Shown in pieces: positions 51,635 to 60,763 of a stretch of DNA of 64,000 nucleotides; position 1 is the first letter of the stretch; each line of letters opens with the position of its first letter. Both the position numbers and the translations under genes were made by a program. Source of the DNA: Oscillospiraceae bacterium (GTDB lineage Bacteria; Bacillota; Clostridia; Oscillospirales; Oscillospiraceae); NCBI GenBank assembly GCA_910575815.1, contig CAJTFN010000011.1, positions 62,001 through 126,000 of the forward strand, written 5' to 3'. The notes below the pieces were generated by a model. The model did not search any database, had not been told where the DNA came from, and was given only the letters and a program-made list of their open reading frames with translations.

Positions 51635-53938
51635 ATGCCCAAAGCAAAGGAACGAAAACCATACGATAAAATCAAGAATCAGGGCAAGCATAAAAGTAGC
51701 ACGCCGGTCCAGGATCAGGCCCGCCGCGTCATGACTGCGAAAATGCGGAAGGAGCTGGCCCAGCAGAAGCGGAGTGCCATCGGCACCACCGGCGAGGCGG
51801 CCCGGGAGAATAGCCCGACCACCGAAGCCGTGGAACAGGTGGAGCAGACCGCCGGGGCCGCCATCCAGGAAGTGGGTCAGCGGACAAAGCAGGGAATTTC
51901 CCGAGCTGTCACCACGGCAAAACAGAAACGCCAGGAAATCAAGGGGCGGCAGGACCAACCGAAGGAGAAGGCTCCGCCCCCGGAATCTTCGCCCCCGAAG
52001 GTCCCGGAGGCCCCCGCCCCGGAGATGTCAGATGTTCCCGCCCCCAGGCCGGACCGCCCAGCACCCAAGGAACAGGCCAGCCGGACGCCGTCGCGCTCCA
52101 GGGCCCATCCGCCCGGCAGAACCGGCACCGGACCAGCGGCCCCGAAGGAGAAACCCATCCCGGTTATCCGCTCCAAAACTCCGAAAACACGGCCCCAAAG
52201 GGTCCCGGAAGCTCCGGCCATTCCGAAGGTGCGCCCGGCAGATACACCGACAGATCCTCCGGTCCCCAGGACACGGACGGCGAAAGCGCAGCCTACACCG
52301 ACACCTGATAAACCGTTACTTACTGAACCATGGACAGCAGACAAGCCGCCCGCCCCGCCAACGCCAAGGGAGCGTATGCGGGAGTGGGCCATGGAGAGGC
52401 GGCGGAAACAGGCCCAGGAGCATGGGGAAGTCCCCGCCTCGCCGGAGTACGGGGAGCCGTCCCCGGTCAGTCATTACGGAAAATCCCCCGTTACCCCCGG
52501 CAGCTCCACTACTCCTAAAACGACCCCTTCTCTTGAAAATCAATCTATCTATCCATCAATCAAAGAGCGGCCCCGGTTCTCCGCCATTCTGAAAGAGAAA
52601 GCCCAGGGCTGGACGATCACCCCCAGGACACGCCGGAGCGTGGAACAGGCCGCCGGGAGTACGGCGGCCCCTCTAAAAGCTCCTGCCCCCGCAGGGGGGA
52701 AAAGCGCCGGAAAGCATTTCATGGACCGGGCGCGCCAAAAGGCGAAAGCGGAGGCCCAGCAGGCCATGGCACAGAGCACGAAAAGGACAGCCAAGGCCGC
52801 CGCGGACCTCTCCAGGAAAGCGGCCACAGCCACCGCGAAGGCGGTGAAGTCCCTGATTGGTGCCCTCTCCGCCCTGGTAGGCGGGGCCACCCTCGCCGCC
52901 GCTCTCTGCGTGATCTTCCTGATTGCCGCCGTGATCGCCTCGCCCTTCGGACTTCTCTTTTCCAACGAGCCCTCCCCCGGAGCCGTCCCACTGAACGCCG
53001 CCGTGACGCGGATCAATGTGGAGCTGACGGACAAGCTGTCCCTTCTGCAAGCCGGAGACTATGACAGCATCGACATCCAGGGCACCGGCCCGGACTGGCG
53101 GGAGGTAGCGGCGGTGTTCGCCTGCAAGACCGCCCTGGGCGCGGGCGGCGTAGACGTGGCCGCGCTGACCCCGGACCGGGTGGATCGGCTGAAAGTCGTC
53201 TTTTGGGATATGTGCGAGATTACCAGCAGCGTGGAGACCATAGACCACCCTGCCAGCCAAGCGGTGGAAGCCTGGACGGAGAAGATACTACATATCACCA
53301 TCACCGCCAGGACCGCCGATGAAATGCGGACGGTCTATTTTTTTACCCCTGAGCAGAACAGCGCCTTGACGGAGCTCCTGGCGGAGCTGAACGGGATCGG
53401 GACCTTGCTGGGGGACCTGGGCGTCACCCAGGAAGACGCCGCTGAGCTGCTGCGCCGCTTGCCGGAGGACTTGTCCCCGGAACGCCGGGCCGTGGTGGAG
53501 ACGGCCTGCAAGCTGGTGGGCAAGGTGAACTATTTTTGGGGCGGGAAGTCCTTGGTCCTTGGCTGGGACTCTCGCTGGGGGACCATCCAAAAGGTTTGGG
53601 CGGCTGGCAGTCCCTCCACGGGGACCTACCGACCCTTCGGTATGGATTGCTCCGGTTTTGTGGACTGGACCTTCTACAATATGTCCGGCGGCAGCTACGT
53701 CATAGGCCACGGCGGAGGGGCCCGGATGCAGCATAACTACTGTACCCCCATTTCCTGGTCCCAGGCCCAACCCGGCGATTTGGTATTCTACCCGGAGGAC
53801 ACCCACGTTGGTATTGTGGGCGGCTGGGACGAGAGCGGAAATATCCAGATCATCCATTGTGCCAGCGGGCAAAACAACGTGGTCATTACCGGAAAGGCCG
53901 GGTTTACCTCCATAGGCAGGCCGGACTACTACGGCTGA
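51635..53938 (+). CDS. VirB1-like NlpC/P60 cell-wall hydrolase of the transfer apparatus
   Basis: A 767-residue protein with a long cytoplasmic, Pro/Lys-rich N-terminal region (1-about 400), one membrane segment (ALVGGATLAAALCVIFLIAAVIASPFGLLF, about 415-445) and an outer part ending in an NlpC/P60 domain. The catalytic cysteine is in GMDCSGFVDW near 671, the histidine in THVGIVGG near 726, with IIHCAS after it. It opens peptidoglycan for the mating channel. ATG 51635 is used because AAGGAGG lies 7 bases upstream; ATG 51578 would place the terminator inside the gene. Confidence 0.88.
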   Translation: MPKAKERKPYDKIKNQGKHKSSTPVQDQARRVMTAKMRKELAQQKRSAIGTTGEAARENSPTTEAVEQVEQTAGAAIQEVGQRTKQGISRAVTTAKQKRQEIKGRQDQPKEKAPPPESSPPKVPEAPAPEMSDVPAPRPDRPAPKEQASRTPSRSRAHPPGRTGTGPAAPKEKPIPVIRSKTPKTRPQRVPEAPAIPKVRPADTPTDPPVPRTRTAKAQPTPTPDKPLLTEPWTADKPPAPPTPRERMREWAMERRRKQAQEHGEVPASPEYGEPSPVSHYGKSPVTPGSSTTPKTTPSLENQSIYPSIKERPRFSAILKEKAQGWTITPRTRRSVEQAAGSTAAPLKAPAPAGGKSAGKHFMDRARQKAKAEAQQAMAQSTKRTAKAAADLSRKAATATAKAVKSLIGALSALVGGATLAAALCVIFLIAAVIASPFGLLFSNEPSPGAVPLNAAVTRINVELTDKLSLLQAGDYDSIDIQGTGPDWREVAAVFACKTALGAGGVDVAALTPDRVDRLKVVFWDMCEITSSVETIDHPASQAVEAWTEKILHITITARTADEMRTVYFFTPEQNSALTELLAELNGIGTLLGDLGVTQEDAAELLRRLPEDLSPERRAVVETACKLVGKVNYFWGGKSLVLGWDSRWGTIQKVWAAGSPSTGTYRPFGMDCSGFVDWTFYNMSGGSYVIGHGGGARMQHNYCTPISWSQAQPGDLVFYPEDTHVGIVGGWDESGNIQIIHCASGQNNVVITGKAGFTSIGRPDYYG

Positions 53939-53943
53939 AAAAT

Positions 53944-53998
53944 GAATCTCACGGTGAGACGCGATTCTTGTCGAGAATCAAATCCCACCGTGAGATTT
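53944..53998. repeat. ICE palindrome, two copies (53944-53962, 53980-53998)
   Basis: GAATCTCAC-G-GTGAGACGC and AAATCCCAC-C-GTGAGATTT, directly after the NlpC/P60 stop, marking the end of the transfer operon before the cargo block. Confidence 0.85.
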
Positions 53999-54022
53999 AT
54001 TTTGATGCAAAAAATATCTTGA

Positions 54023-54373
54023 CTAGACACTCCTGTTTTCCTCAATAGCTCCATCTAACGCTCCCTCAATCACAGGGAGGTATACCTCTGGACACATCAT
54101 CACTTTGCGGCTGATGCGCTGGCGCTGATCGTTTTCATCTCCTGCCAAAAGTGGATTGAAATACTTTTCCGATGGCAGGCCAAAGATTTGAATAAGCTGT
54201 ATGATAACCGGCAGGCTTGGCAGGACGTGGTTATTCTCAATGTTGATAAGGTAGACCACAGAAATATTCGCCATTTCAGCAACCTTTTGTCTGGACAGCC
54301 GCCGCTTTTTCCTTGCCGCCTTGACATCCTCCCCAAAGGGTTCAAAACCGGGGTAATCTTGAATGTTAGCCAT
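54023..54373 (-). CDS. XRE-family transcriptional regulator
   Basis: A 116-residue protein with a Cro/CI-type helix-turn-helix (EDVKAARKKRRLSRQKVAEMANISVVYLINIENNHVLPSLPVIIQLIQIFGL, residues about 15-65) and a short C-terminal region (PEVYLPVIEGALDGAIEE). It is divergent from the two-component operon and lower in GC than the transfer genes, so it belongs to the cargo block and may control it. Confidence 0.8.
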   Translation of the reverse strand: MANIQDYPGFEPFGEDVKAARKKRRLSRQKVAEMANISVVYLINIENNHVLPSLPVIIQLIQIFGLPSEKYFNPLLAGDENDQRQRISRKVMMCPEVYLPVIEGALDGAIEENRSV

Positions 54374-54468
54374 ATTGTATCACCCATCTATATTGTATAC
54401 TTTACTTTTTGACTTGAAAATAAAGCATACAGAGCAGGTCCTAATCTTTATTGTTTACACTTTGAGAG

Positions 54469-54497
54469 TTGATTTATTCGCTGTATCTTCGTAAAAT
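54469..54497 (+). promoter_or_regulatory. Candidate vegetative promoter of the two-component operon
   Basis: TTGATT (54469-54474) and TAAAAT (54492-54497), 17-base spacing, upstream of the response-regulator boxes. Confidence 0.5.
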
Positions 54498-54526
54498 GTA
54501 GGCTATACAATGCAATACAAAACGGT

Positions 54527-54548
54527 TGTGATATTTCTGTGACATTTT
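54527..54548 (+). promoter_or_regulatory. Response-regulator boxes, copy 1 (upstream of the regulator gene)
   Basis: Direct repeats TGTGATATTTC and TGTGACATTTT with 11-base period, 34 bases before the regulator's start codon. The same pair recurs at 56315 and 59797. Confidence 0.65.
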
Positions 54549-54581
54549 CATGTTACCTTATCAGGAAAAGGGAGTGAAACT

Positions 54582-55265
54582 ATGAGGCTTTTAGTCGTTG
54601 AGGATAATCGTCTTTTGAACAATACACTTTGCTACAATCTTTCGGCGGCGGGCTACACTGTGGACGCTGCTATGTCAAAATCAGCGGCGGTCAATTTCTG
54701 CGAAACGCAGGACTATGATCTGATTGTGCTGGATGTCAACTTACCTGACGGGAACGGATTTGACTTCTGTACGGAAATCAAAGAGCGCCGTCCTGATACC
54801 GCCGTAATTTTCCTGACCGCAAACGATATGGAAAGCGATATGCTGAAAGGCTTTGAGTTGGGAGCAGACGATTATGTGACGAAGCCGTTTCCGATCAGTG
54901 TATTCCGAAAAAAGGTTTCGGCCCTGCTGGGCCGCATCCAGAAGCAGACAGGCGGAGATTGCTACACAGACGGCACATTATCTGTCAATTTTTCGGAGTT
55001 GACCGCCACTCTCGCAGGGAAGCCAGTTATCTTCACACCGATGGAATATCGTTTACTAAAGGTACTGGTGAGAAATCCGCAAATCGTTCTGACCCGACAG
55101 GTACTTCTTGAAAAGCTGTGGGACGCGGACGAAAACTTTGTGGATGAACACGCCCTGACTGTTGCCATCAGCCGCATCCGGGGAAAAATCGAAGTAGACG
55201 GCCTGCAATATATCAAGACCGTCTACGGCATGGGCTATATGTGGATTGGGGGGATGAAGAAGTGA
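54582..55265 (+). CDS. OmpR/PhoB-family response regulator
   Basis: A 227-residue regulator with a receiver domain (acidic residues EDN at the N-terminus, phospho-acceptor aspartate in LIVLDVNLPDG near 52, conserved lysine in VTKPFPI near 102) and a C-terminal winged helix (FTPMEYRLLKVLVRN, HALTVAISRIRGKI, TVYGMGYMW). AAAGGGAG precedes ATG 54582. The histidine kinase gene overlaps its end. It likely binds the three 11-base direct-repeat pairs nearby. Confidence 0.93.
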   Translation: MRLLVVEDNRLLNNTLCYNLSAAGYTVDAAMSKSAAVNFCETQDYDLIVLDVNLPDGNGFDFCTEIKERRPDTAVIFLTANDMESDMLKGFELGADDYVTKPFPISVFRKKVSALLGRIQKQTGGDCYTDGTLSVNFSELTATLAGKPVIFTPMEYRLLKVLVRNPQIVLTRQVLLEKLWDADENFVDEHALTVAISRIRGKIEVDGLQYIKTVYGMGYMWIGGMKK

Positions 55266-56293
55266 CTGGATGTAAACTTTCCATCAACCGAGCCTGTGCG
55301 GTAGGGGCTGTTTTTTTAGGTTTGCTCTCCACTGTGACCGTTACTGCGGCTTTTCTCTTTACCAGAAACCCGGCAATCGTATGGCTGGGTCTGCTGTTTA
55401 TTCTGCTGGTGTTCGCCTGTGTAGCCCTTTTCGTGGCCTTTCTGCGCCGGAAGCTGGTGTTGTTTTCGGACAGGCTGTGCGAAACAATAGACAATATGCT
55501 GGACGGGACATCGACCCCGCCGCAGATCTATGAGGAAGAAAACCTGTTTTATAAAATCAACCACCGGCTTGTCCGCCTATATGAAGTTATGCGGGAAAAT
55601 CGGGAAAGCGTAGCAAGGGAGCGGGCTGATTTGCAGGAATTGATTTCTGACATTTCCCATCAGGTAAAAACGCCCATTGCAAATCTCCAGATAGTAAACG
55701 CCACTTTGCTGGAACAGTCTGTGGCAGAAGAAAAACGTCAGGAATTTTTAAAGGCATCCAGCGGCCAGCTTGAAAAACTGGACTTTCTTATGCAGGCCAT
55801 GATAAAGACCTCCCGACTGGAAACTGGCGTGATTGCCTTGGATAAAAAAGTGCAGCCGATTTATAACACCTTGGCGGCGGCGCTGGGAGGGATTTTGCTG
55901 AACGCTGAAAAGAAAAATATTCATGTCAACGTAGAATGTCCACCCGACATACTGCTGGCCCATGATAAGAAATGGACAAGTGAAGCCCTGTTTAATATTT
56001 TGGATAATGCTGTGAAGTACACGCCAGCGGGCGGCGCGATCCGGGTGTCCGTTCAAAGCTGGGAACTGTATGTGAAAATTGACATTGCGGACAGCGGCAA
56101 GGGTATCGCAGAGAGCAAGCAGGGGATGATCTTCAAACGCTTCTATCGCGAGGAAGAAGTACACGATGTTGAGGGCATCGGCATAGGGCTGTACCTTGCC
56201 CGCGAGATCATCACCATGCAAGGCGGCTATATCAAGGTGACTTCGGCAGTAGGCAGCGGCTCAACATTTTCTGTGTTTTTGCCCCGTAAATAA
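55262..56293 (+). CDS. Sensor histidine kinase
   Basis: A 343-residue kinase with two N-terminal membrane segments (ACAVGAVFLGLLSTVTVTAAFLF; IVWLGLLFILLVFACVALFVAFL) and almost no external loop, like intramembrane-sensing kinases paired with ABC transporters. H-box ISDISHQVKTPIAN near 136, N-box NILDNAVKYT near 250, G-boxes DSGKGI and GIGIGLYLAREI. GTG 55262 overlaps the regulator's stop (GTGA). It may sense a peptide antibiotic through the exporter encoded downstream. Confidence 0.9.
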   Translation: MTGCKLSINRACAVGAVFLGLLSTVTVTAAFLFTRNPAIVWLGLLFILLVFACVALFVAFLRRKLVLFSDRLCETIDNMLDGTSTPPQIYEEENLFYKINHRLVRLYEVMRENRESVARERADLQELISDISHQVKTPIANLQIVNATLLEQSVAEEKRQEFLKASSGQLEKLDFLMQAMIKTSRLETGVIALDKKVQPIYNTLAAALGGILLNAEKKNIHVNVECPPDILLAHDKKWTSEALFNILDNAVKYTPAGGAIRVSVQSWELYVKIDIADSGKGIAESKQGMIFKRFYREEEVHDVEGIGIGLYLAREIITMQGGYIKVTSAVGSGSTFSVFLPRK

Positions 56294-56314
56294 AAATCTG
56301 AAATCTTGCTGTGC

Positions 56315-56347
56315 TGTGACATTTCTGTGAGAATTGGCTGTTATGAT
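56315..56347 (+). promoter_or_regulatory. Response-regulator boxes and -10 of the ABC operon, copy 2
   Basis: TGTGACATTTC and TGTGAGAATTG (56315-56336), then TATGAT at 56342-56347, 5 bases after the second repeat. Confidence 0.7.
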
Positions 56348-56377
56348 AGCGGCATCACAGAAAGGATGGTGCAATCC

Positions 56378-57043
56378 ATGAGCATTTTACAAGCAACTGA
56401 CCTCAAAAAATACTATGGCGCGGAGCCGAACATCACAAAGGCGCTGGACGGCGTGACCCTCTCCATTGAGCAGGGGGAATTTGTCGCCATTGTCGGAACT
56501 TCCGGCAGCGGCAAGTCCACTCTGCTGAACATGATGGGCGGTCTGGACGTGCCCACCTCCGGTAGCGTTCAGATCAAGGGCAAGGAGCTGTCCGAGCTGA
56601 ACGATGAGCAGCTTACCATCTTCCGCAGGCGCAACATCGGCTTTATCTTCCAGAACTACAACCTTGTCCCTGTCCTGAATGTCTATGAAAACATTGTCCT
56701 GCCCGTGGAGCTGGACGGCGATACGGTGGACAAAAAATTCATGGATGAGATAGTGCGCCTGCTGGCCCTGGGGGACAAGCTGAACAATATGCCCAACAAC
56801 CTGTCCGGCGGACAGCAGCAGCGTGTTGCTATCGCCCGCGCCCTCGTTTCCAAGCCCGCCATCGTTCTGGCAGACGAACCGACCGGCAATCTGGACAGCC
56901 GGACAAGCAGCGATGTGTTAGGGCTTTTGAAAGTAACCAGCAGCCAATTCCGTCAAACGCTGGTGATGATTACCCACAACAACGAGATCGCCCAGCTTGC
57001 CGACCGCATTGTTCGTATTGAGGACGGTAAAATCGTGCAGTAA
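56378..57043 (+). CDS. ABC exporter ATPase (BceA/LolD type)
   Basis: A 221-residue ATPase: Walker [11 protein letters not shown]-loop QNYNLVP, signature [15 protein letters not shown], Walker [14 protein letters not shown]-loop ITHNNE. It pairs with the FtsX-type permease downstream. ATG 56378 is chosen; ATG 56366 would sit too close to the AAAGGA box. Expression is probably driven by the two-component system through copy 2 of the boxes. Confidence 0.92.
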   Translation: MSILQATDLKKYYGAEPNITKALDGVTLSIEQGEFVAIVGTSGSGKSTLLNMMGGLDVPTSGSVQIKGKELSELNDEQLTIFRRRNIGFIFQNYNLVPVLNVYENIVLPVELDGDTVDKKFMDEIVRLLALGDKLNNMPNNLSGGQQQRVAIARALVSKPAIVLADEPTGNLDSRTSSDVLGLLKVTSSQFRQTLVMITHNNEIAQLADRIVRIEDGKIVQ

Positions 57044-57057
57044 AGGAGGGCAGGAAC

Positions 57058-59697
57058 ATGAACGATATTCTCTTTGGAAATAACAATACAAAAATAATCA
57101 GAAGCCTCTCAAAAAAGTACTTCAAAAAAAACAGGGTGCGGAATGTTACTGCAATCCTGGCTATCACGCTGACAGCGTTTCTATTCACCTCAATTATCTC
57201 TCTCGCATTTAATATGACTTCGTCCTTGCAGCTTTCCATGTTTATGCAAAAGGGAAGCAAGGCGGATGGTACGCTGGGCTATATGACAGAAGAACAGTAC
57301 CGGCAGCTCGTCGAGAGCGATTTCATTCAGGAAGCAGGACACAGGCGTTTCCTTGCGTATGCCAGCAATCCTATCGGCCATACCGTTGAAATCAACTATG
57401 CTGACAGCATACAGCAGGAATTGACATTCTGTGCACCAACGCATGGAGCCGCGCCCCAGCAGGCGAATGAGATTATCACTACTGACCGTGCGCTCAAGGC
57501 GTTAGGTGTTGAAGTTAAGATTGGCGCTTCGGTTCCCATAGAATTTGAAGTGCGGGGCCGGACTTATCACTACGACATGGTGCTTTCCGGCTGGTGGGAG
57601 TCTAATAACGACACTGTTAGCCGGATAATTGTATCAGAGCAGTTTGTAGAAGAAAACCCTGAATTGTTCAAAAACACCTATGCAGCGGACGGGGAAATGG
57701 CAGGGCTTATTTTTTCCGATGTGGTACTGAAGAACAAGGTAAATATAAAAGGCCAGTTGGAGGATTTCGCATATATAGTCGGCGGCGACCCCGAAAACAT
57801 GGAGGCAGATAATTATATCCTTTGCAGCGAAAATCAAATGACACAGGGAATGACATCAAAGGAAACAATTCTATTTGCAGGGGTATTTGCGCTTTTATTT
57901 GTGGTATGCGGTTATCTGCTGATTTACAACGTCTTTGATATTTCCGTCATGCAGGATGTACGGCAGTATGGTTTGCTGCGGACAATCGGAACATCCTCCC
58001 GCCAGATTAAAAAACTGGTAAACCGGCAGGCGCTCTGCCTTACTCTTATAAGTTTACCTATTGGGTTAGCAACTGGTTTCCTTGCTGGATGGCTGGTGCT
58101 ACCAGTGGCAATGAGCCTTTTCAGCTCTGAACACAAGTCTGTAATGTCAGCTTTGCAGGTTTCGACCTCCCCTCTAATTTTTATCATTGCGTCCATGTTT
58201 ACAATTTTGACTGTATATATCAGCACGCGGAAACCTGCAAAAAGAGCGGCAAAGGTATCGCCGTTAGAGGCTGTTCGCTATACAGAACAAGGAAATTTCA
58301 AGCGGAAACCCACTAAACGGACACAAGGAGCCAAATTGTCCCGCATGGCTTTGTCTAACTTTGGACGAAACAAACGGCGTTCGGTATTTATAATCATTTC
58401 CTTGCTGCTGTGCATTGTTTTTGTCAACTCGGCTGTTGTTATCACGCAAAGTATTGATGAAGAAAAATTTATCAGACGCAATACAAAAACAGACTACACT
58501 GTTTATAACTCTATTGTAGCCAATGTTTACGAGGGGTTCCGATACCATTCGGATGAACTGCCGACATCCGTTATTGATTTCATCAATCAACAGCCGGGAA
58601 TAGAAAACGGGAGAAGCCTTTACCGCAATACCCTGGACGACACAAATGTGTTGGTTGATTATGGTATTGAGAATATATCTTGCACAGGTACTTGGGAAGA
58701 AGATGATGGCCGTATCAATAAAGCCTATGGCAATTATTCTATGGCTGCCGCGCCTGATACGGAAAATCTTTTTTATGGGAATATTTATGGGGCGTCTGAA
58801 CAATTCTTCTCTGACCTGACGATCTTCGATGGCGAACAAGATGCAGAAGTCCTAAAACAGAAAATGCAGTCCGGGGAATATGTTATACTTGGATGTTCTA
58901 TGGACAGACTGACCGGAGAGCCAAAAGAAACACCGCTTACAGAACAGCTACAAGTAGGGGACAGTATTTCTTTCTATAAAGATGGAGAACTGCTTAAGAC
59001 TTTTACGATCCTCGCAAGGGCAAAGGTTGTAGGCACAGAAATAGAAACCGCTTCATCAACCTCCGCAGAAACTAAAATTGGGAAAGATGCTCCGCGCCTC
59101 TACATGGCCGACAGTATGTTTATGCAGCTCTACGACAACCCGACCATATTCAGTTATGGGTTTAATGTGTCCGAGGGACAGGAAGCACAGATAGAAGTCT
59201 TTTTGAATAATTTCACAGCAAGCAATCCCGCTGTTGCCTATACTTCCACCGAAGTGCTGAAACAGTACACAGATTCGGTTCAAAACACGGTTTTGCTGGT
59301 GGGTGGTATGATTGCGGCGATTATGGCTTTTGCCGGGCTGATTAACTTTACCAATATGATGATTACCAGCATTATTACCCGCCGCAACGAATTTGCTACA
59401 ATGCAGAGCATTGGTATGACAAACCGGCAGCTTCGCCGTTTAATGGTCTATGAGGGGTTATATTATGCCGCAGGAGCAGATATAGTCGGCAGCATGATTG
59501 CGGCGATATTTGCGCTGACAGTCCTGGAAAATGCCTTAAATGCGCCATCCATGTGGTACTTTACCATGCACTTTACGCTGGCTCCTGCTTTGATCGTGGC
59601 CTTGGTCTATGTATTTCTGGCAACGGTCATTCCTGCCATTGCGCTGCATTTCTTTAACAATGGAACAGTAGTCGAGCGGTTAAGAACGGCGGAATAA
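57058..59697 (+). CDS. FtsX-type ABC exporter permease
   Basis: An 879-residue permease with two FtsX-like blocks, each with a large extracellular domain: membrane segments near the N-terminus (VTAILAITLTAFLFTSIISL), a first three-helix group about 280-390 (ETILFAGVFALLFVVCGYLLIYNVF), another start near 440 (SVFIIISLLLCIVFVNSAVV) and a final group about 745-870. Such permeases with a two-component system usually give resistance to peptide antibiotics or lantibiotics; the ligand here is unknown. A TAAAGGAGG lies 6 bases upstream of the start. Base composition is lower in GC than the ICE backbone. Confidence 0.88.
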   Translation: MNDILFGNNNTKIIRSLSKKYFKKNRVRNVTAILAITLTAFLFTSIISLAFNMTSSLQLSMFMQKGSKADGTLGYMTEEQYRQLVESDFIQEAGHRRFLAYASNPIGHTVEINYADSIQQELTFCAPTHGAAPQQANEIITTDRALKALGVEVKIGASVPIEFEVRGRTYHYDMVLSGWWESNNDTVSRIIVSEQFVEENPELFKNTYAADGEMAGLIFSDVVLKNKVNIKGQLEDFAYIVGGDPENMEADNYILCSENQMTQGMTSKETILFAGVFALLFVVCGYLLIYNVFDISVMQDVRQYGLLRTIGTSSRQIKKLVNRQALCLTLISLPIGLATGFLAGWLVLPVAMSLFSSEHKSVMSALQVSTSPLIFIIASMFTILTVYISTRKPAKRAAKVSPLEAVRYTEQGNFKRKPTKRTQGAKLSRMALSNFGRNKRRSVFIIISLLLCIVFVNSAVVITQSIDEEKFIRRNTKTDYTVYNSIVANVYEGFRYHSDELPTSVIDFINQQPGIENGRSLYRNTLDDTNVLVDYGIENISCTGTWEEDDGRINKAYGNYSMAAAPDTENLFYGNIYGASEQFFSDLTIFDGEQDAEVLKQKMQSGEYVILGCSMDRLTGEPKETPLTEQLQVGDSISFYKDGELLKTFTILARAKVVGTEIETASSTSAETKIGKDAPRLYMADSMFMQLYDNPTIFSYGFNVSEGQEAQIEVFLNNFTASNPAVAYTSTEVLKQYTDSVQNTVLLVGGMIAAIMAFAGLINFTNMMITSIITRRNEFATMQSIGMTNRQLRRLMVYEGLYYAAGADIVGSMIAAIFALTVLENALNAPSMWYFTMHFTLAPALIVALVYVFLATVIPAIALHFFNNGTVVERLRTAE

Positions 59698-59710
59698 ATA
59701 TTATGGCTTG

Positions 59711-59739
59711 AAAAACCGGGGAATTTTTCCCCGGTTTTT
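59711..59739 (+). terminator. Intrinsic terminator of the ABC operon
   Basis: A 13-bp stem (AAAAACCGGGGAA / TTCCCCGGTTTTT) with a 3-base loop and a T-run. Confidence 0.9.
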
Positions 59740-59740
59740 C

Positions 59741-59764
59741 AAATGTCACCGTTTTGTGACATTT
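59741..59764. promoter_or_regulatory. Inverted pair of response-regulator half-sites
   Basis: AAATGTCAC-(6)-GTGACATTT, the same half-site as in the direct repeats but in inverted orientation, just after the ABC-operon terminator. Confidence 0.45.
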
Positions 59765-59796
59765 CCTAAAGTTATTTTGTCGAGACTGGTCGAAGC

Positions 59797-59829
59797 AGTG
59801 ACATTCTTGTGATATTTGCGATTTAGAAT
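59797..59829 (+). promoter_or_regulatory. Response-regulator-dependent promoter, copy 3
   Basis: AGTGACATTCT and TGTGATATTTG (59797-59818) are followed 5 bases later by TAGAAT (59824-59829), the same geometry as the ABC promoter. The transcript would start near 59836, where no gene begins. Confidence 0.6.
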
Positions 59830-59835
59830 AGAAAT

Positions 59836-59954
59836 CAATAAAGAGAAGTCTGCCCAGCGGCAGAAAAGAAAAAAACCGCTGCTGGGCAGACCGATTTCCC
59901 ATGCCTATTTATTTCATGCGGCGGTTTTAAGAGATTAAAGCCGCCGTTCTTTTA
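59836..59954 (+). ncRNA. Candidate structured RNA from the two-component promoter
   Basis: Two strong hairpins and no credible ORF. The first pairs GTCTGCCCAGC (59848-59858) with GCTGGGCAGAC (59881-59891). The second pairs CGGCGGTTTTAA with TTAAAGCCGCCG (59919-59946, loop GAGA) and is followed by TTCTTTT, a terminator. It may be a small RNA or the leader of the 38-codon gene at 60016. Confidence 0.45.
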
Positions 59955-60015
59955 TCCCCCAAAAGAATGACGCGGTAATGCTGGAGAGTACGGCGGCTGA
60001 CAGGAGGGAGCCGCC

Positions 60016-60132
60016 ATGAAGTACATAGCCGTTCGACACAATCCGACAGAATTTGAACCGTCAAAAAAAACACGTTCCCCACCCAGGAGAACTGCGGCCA
60101 TGAGGTTATACTATACGGTGCAGTTTCTATAA
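60016..60132 (+). CDS. Small hypothetical protein (38 residues)
   Basis: ATG 60016 lies behind an excellent AGGAGGGAG. The product starts MKYIAVRHNPTEF, is rich in basic residues in the middle (KKTRSPPRRTAAMRL) and has no recognised motif. A terminator follows 17 bases later, so it is a distinct transcription unit end. Confidence 0.5.
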   Translation: MKYIAVRHNPTEFEPSKKTRSPPRRTAAMRLYYTVQFL

Positions 60133-60149
60133 ACAATACAAGGTATTCC

Positions 60150-60183
60150 GCCCGGCAGGTCTATGACCAGCCGGGCATTTTTT
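60150..60183 (+). terminator. Intrinsic terminator
   Basis: GCCCGGC / GCCGGGC stem with a 13-base loop followed by ATTTTTTG. Confidence 0.88.
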
Positions 60184-60325
60184 GTCGAATCTCGCCGCTG
60201 TCTAAAAATTTCCAAAAATTTTTTTCAAAAAAGCCCCATTTAGCGGGCAGCGAAGGACAGCGGCGGTGTCTTGGTAGCGGAAAGGGAGAGGACCACCTTA
60301 TCCCCCAACGAAAGGGGGTGAGAAA

Positions 60326-60757
60326 ATGGGATCGATCCCCCGCGACCATGACGAGCGGGTCCGCTTTGACGCTTTCTGCAAGGCGGTTCTGCGAAACGAG
60401 GCCCGGAACCACATGCGGGACCTGCGCCGCCAGCGGAGGCACGAGACTTCGCTGGACGCCGTTCCGCAGGAGGAAATGGACAAGCTCTCCACGGCAGACC
60501 ACTACCCCAGCGACAGCTTCGTGTTTTCCTCGCATGGGTATGATCTGCTGATCGACAACGAGCTTGTGGCCGACGCCTTCGCCGGTCTGCCCGCCACGGA
60601 GCAGAGCATTTTGATCCTGCGCTGTGTGCTGGACCTGACGGACGAGGAAATCGGCGGCCTCCTGGGAATGTCCAGAAGCGCCGTACAGCGGCGCAGGACG
60701 AAAACTCTGGAGGGACTTCGGGCGAAATTGACGGCGTTGATGCCGAAAGGAGGTTGA
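60326..60757 (+). CDS. ICE sigma-70-like factor (sigma region 4 type)
   Basis: A 143-residue protein; the C-terminal region (ADAFAGLPATEQSILILRCVLDLTDEEIGGLLGMSRSAVQRRRTKTLEGLRAKL) is a sigma region 4 helix-turn-helix. Such genes occur in Tn916/Tn1549-like elements in the regulatory end. AAAGGGGGTGAG precedes ATG 60326. It is followed after 6 bases by a small HTH gene. Confidence 0.82.
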   Translation: MGSIPRDHDERVRFDAFCKAVLRNEARNHMRDLRRQRRHETSLDAVPQEEMDKLSTADHYPSDSFVFSSHGYDLLIDNELVADAFAGLPATEQSILILRCVLDLTDEEIGGLLGMSRSAVQRRRTKTLEGLRAKLTALMPKGG

Positions 60758-60763
60758 AAGCAA

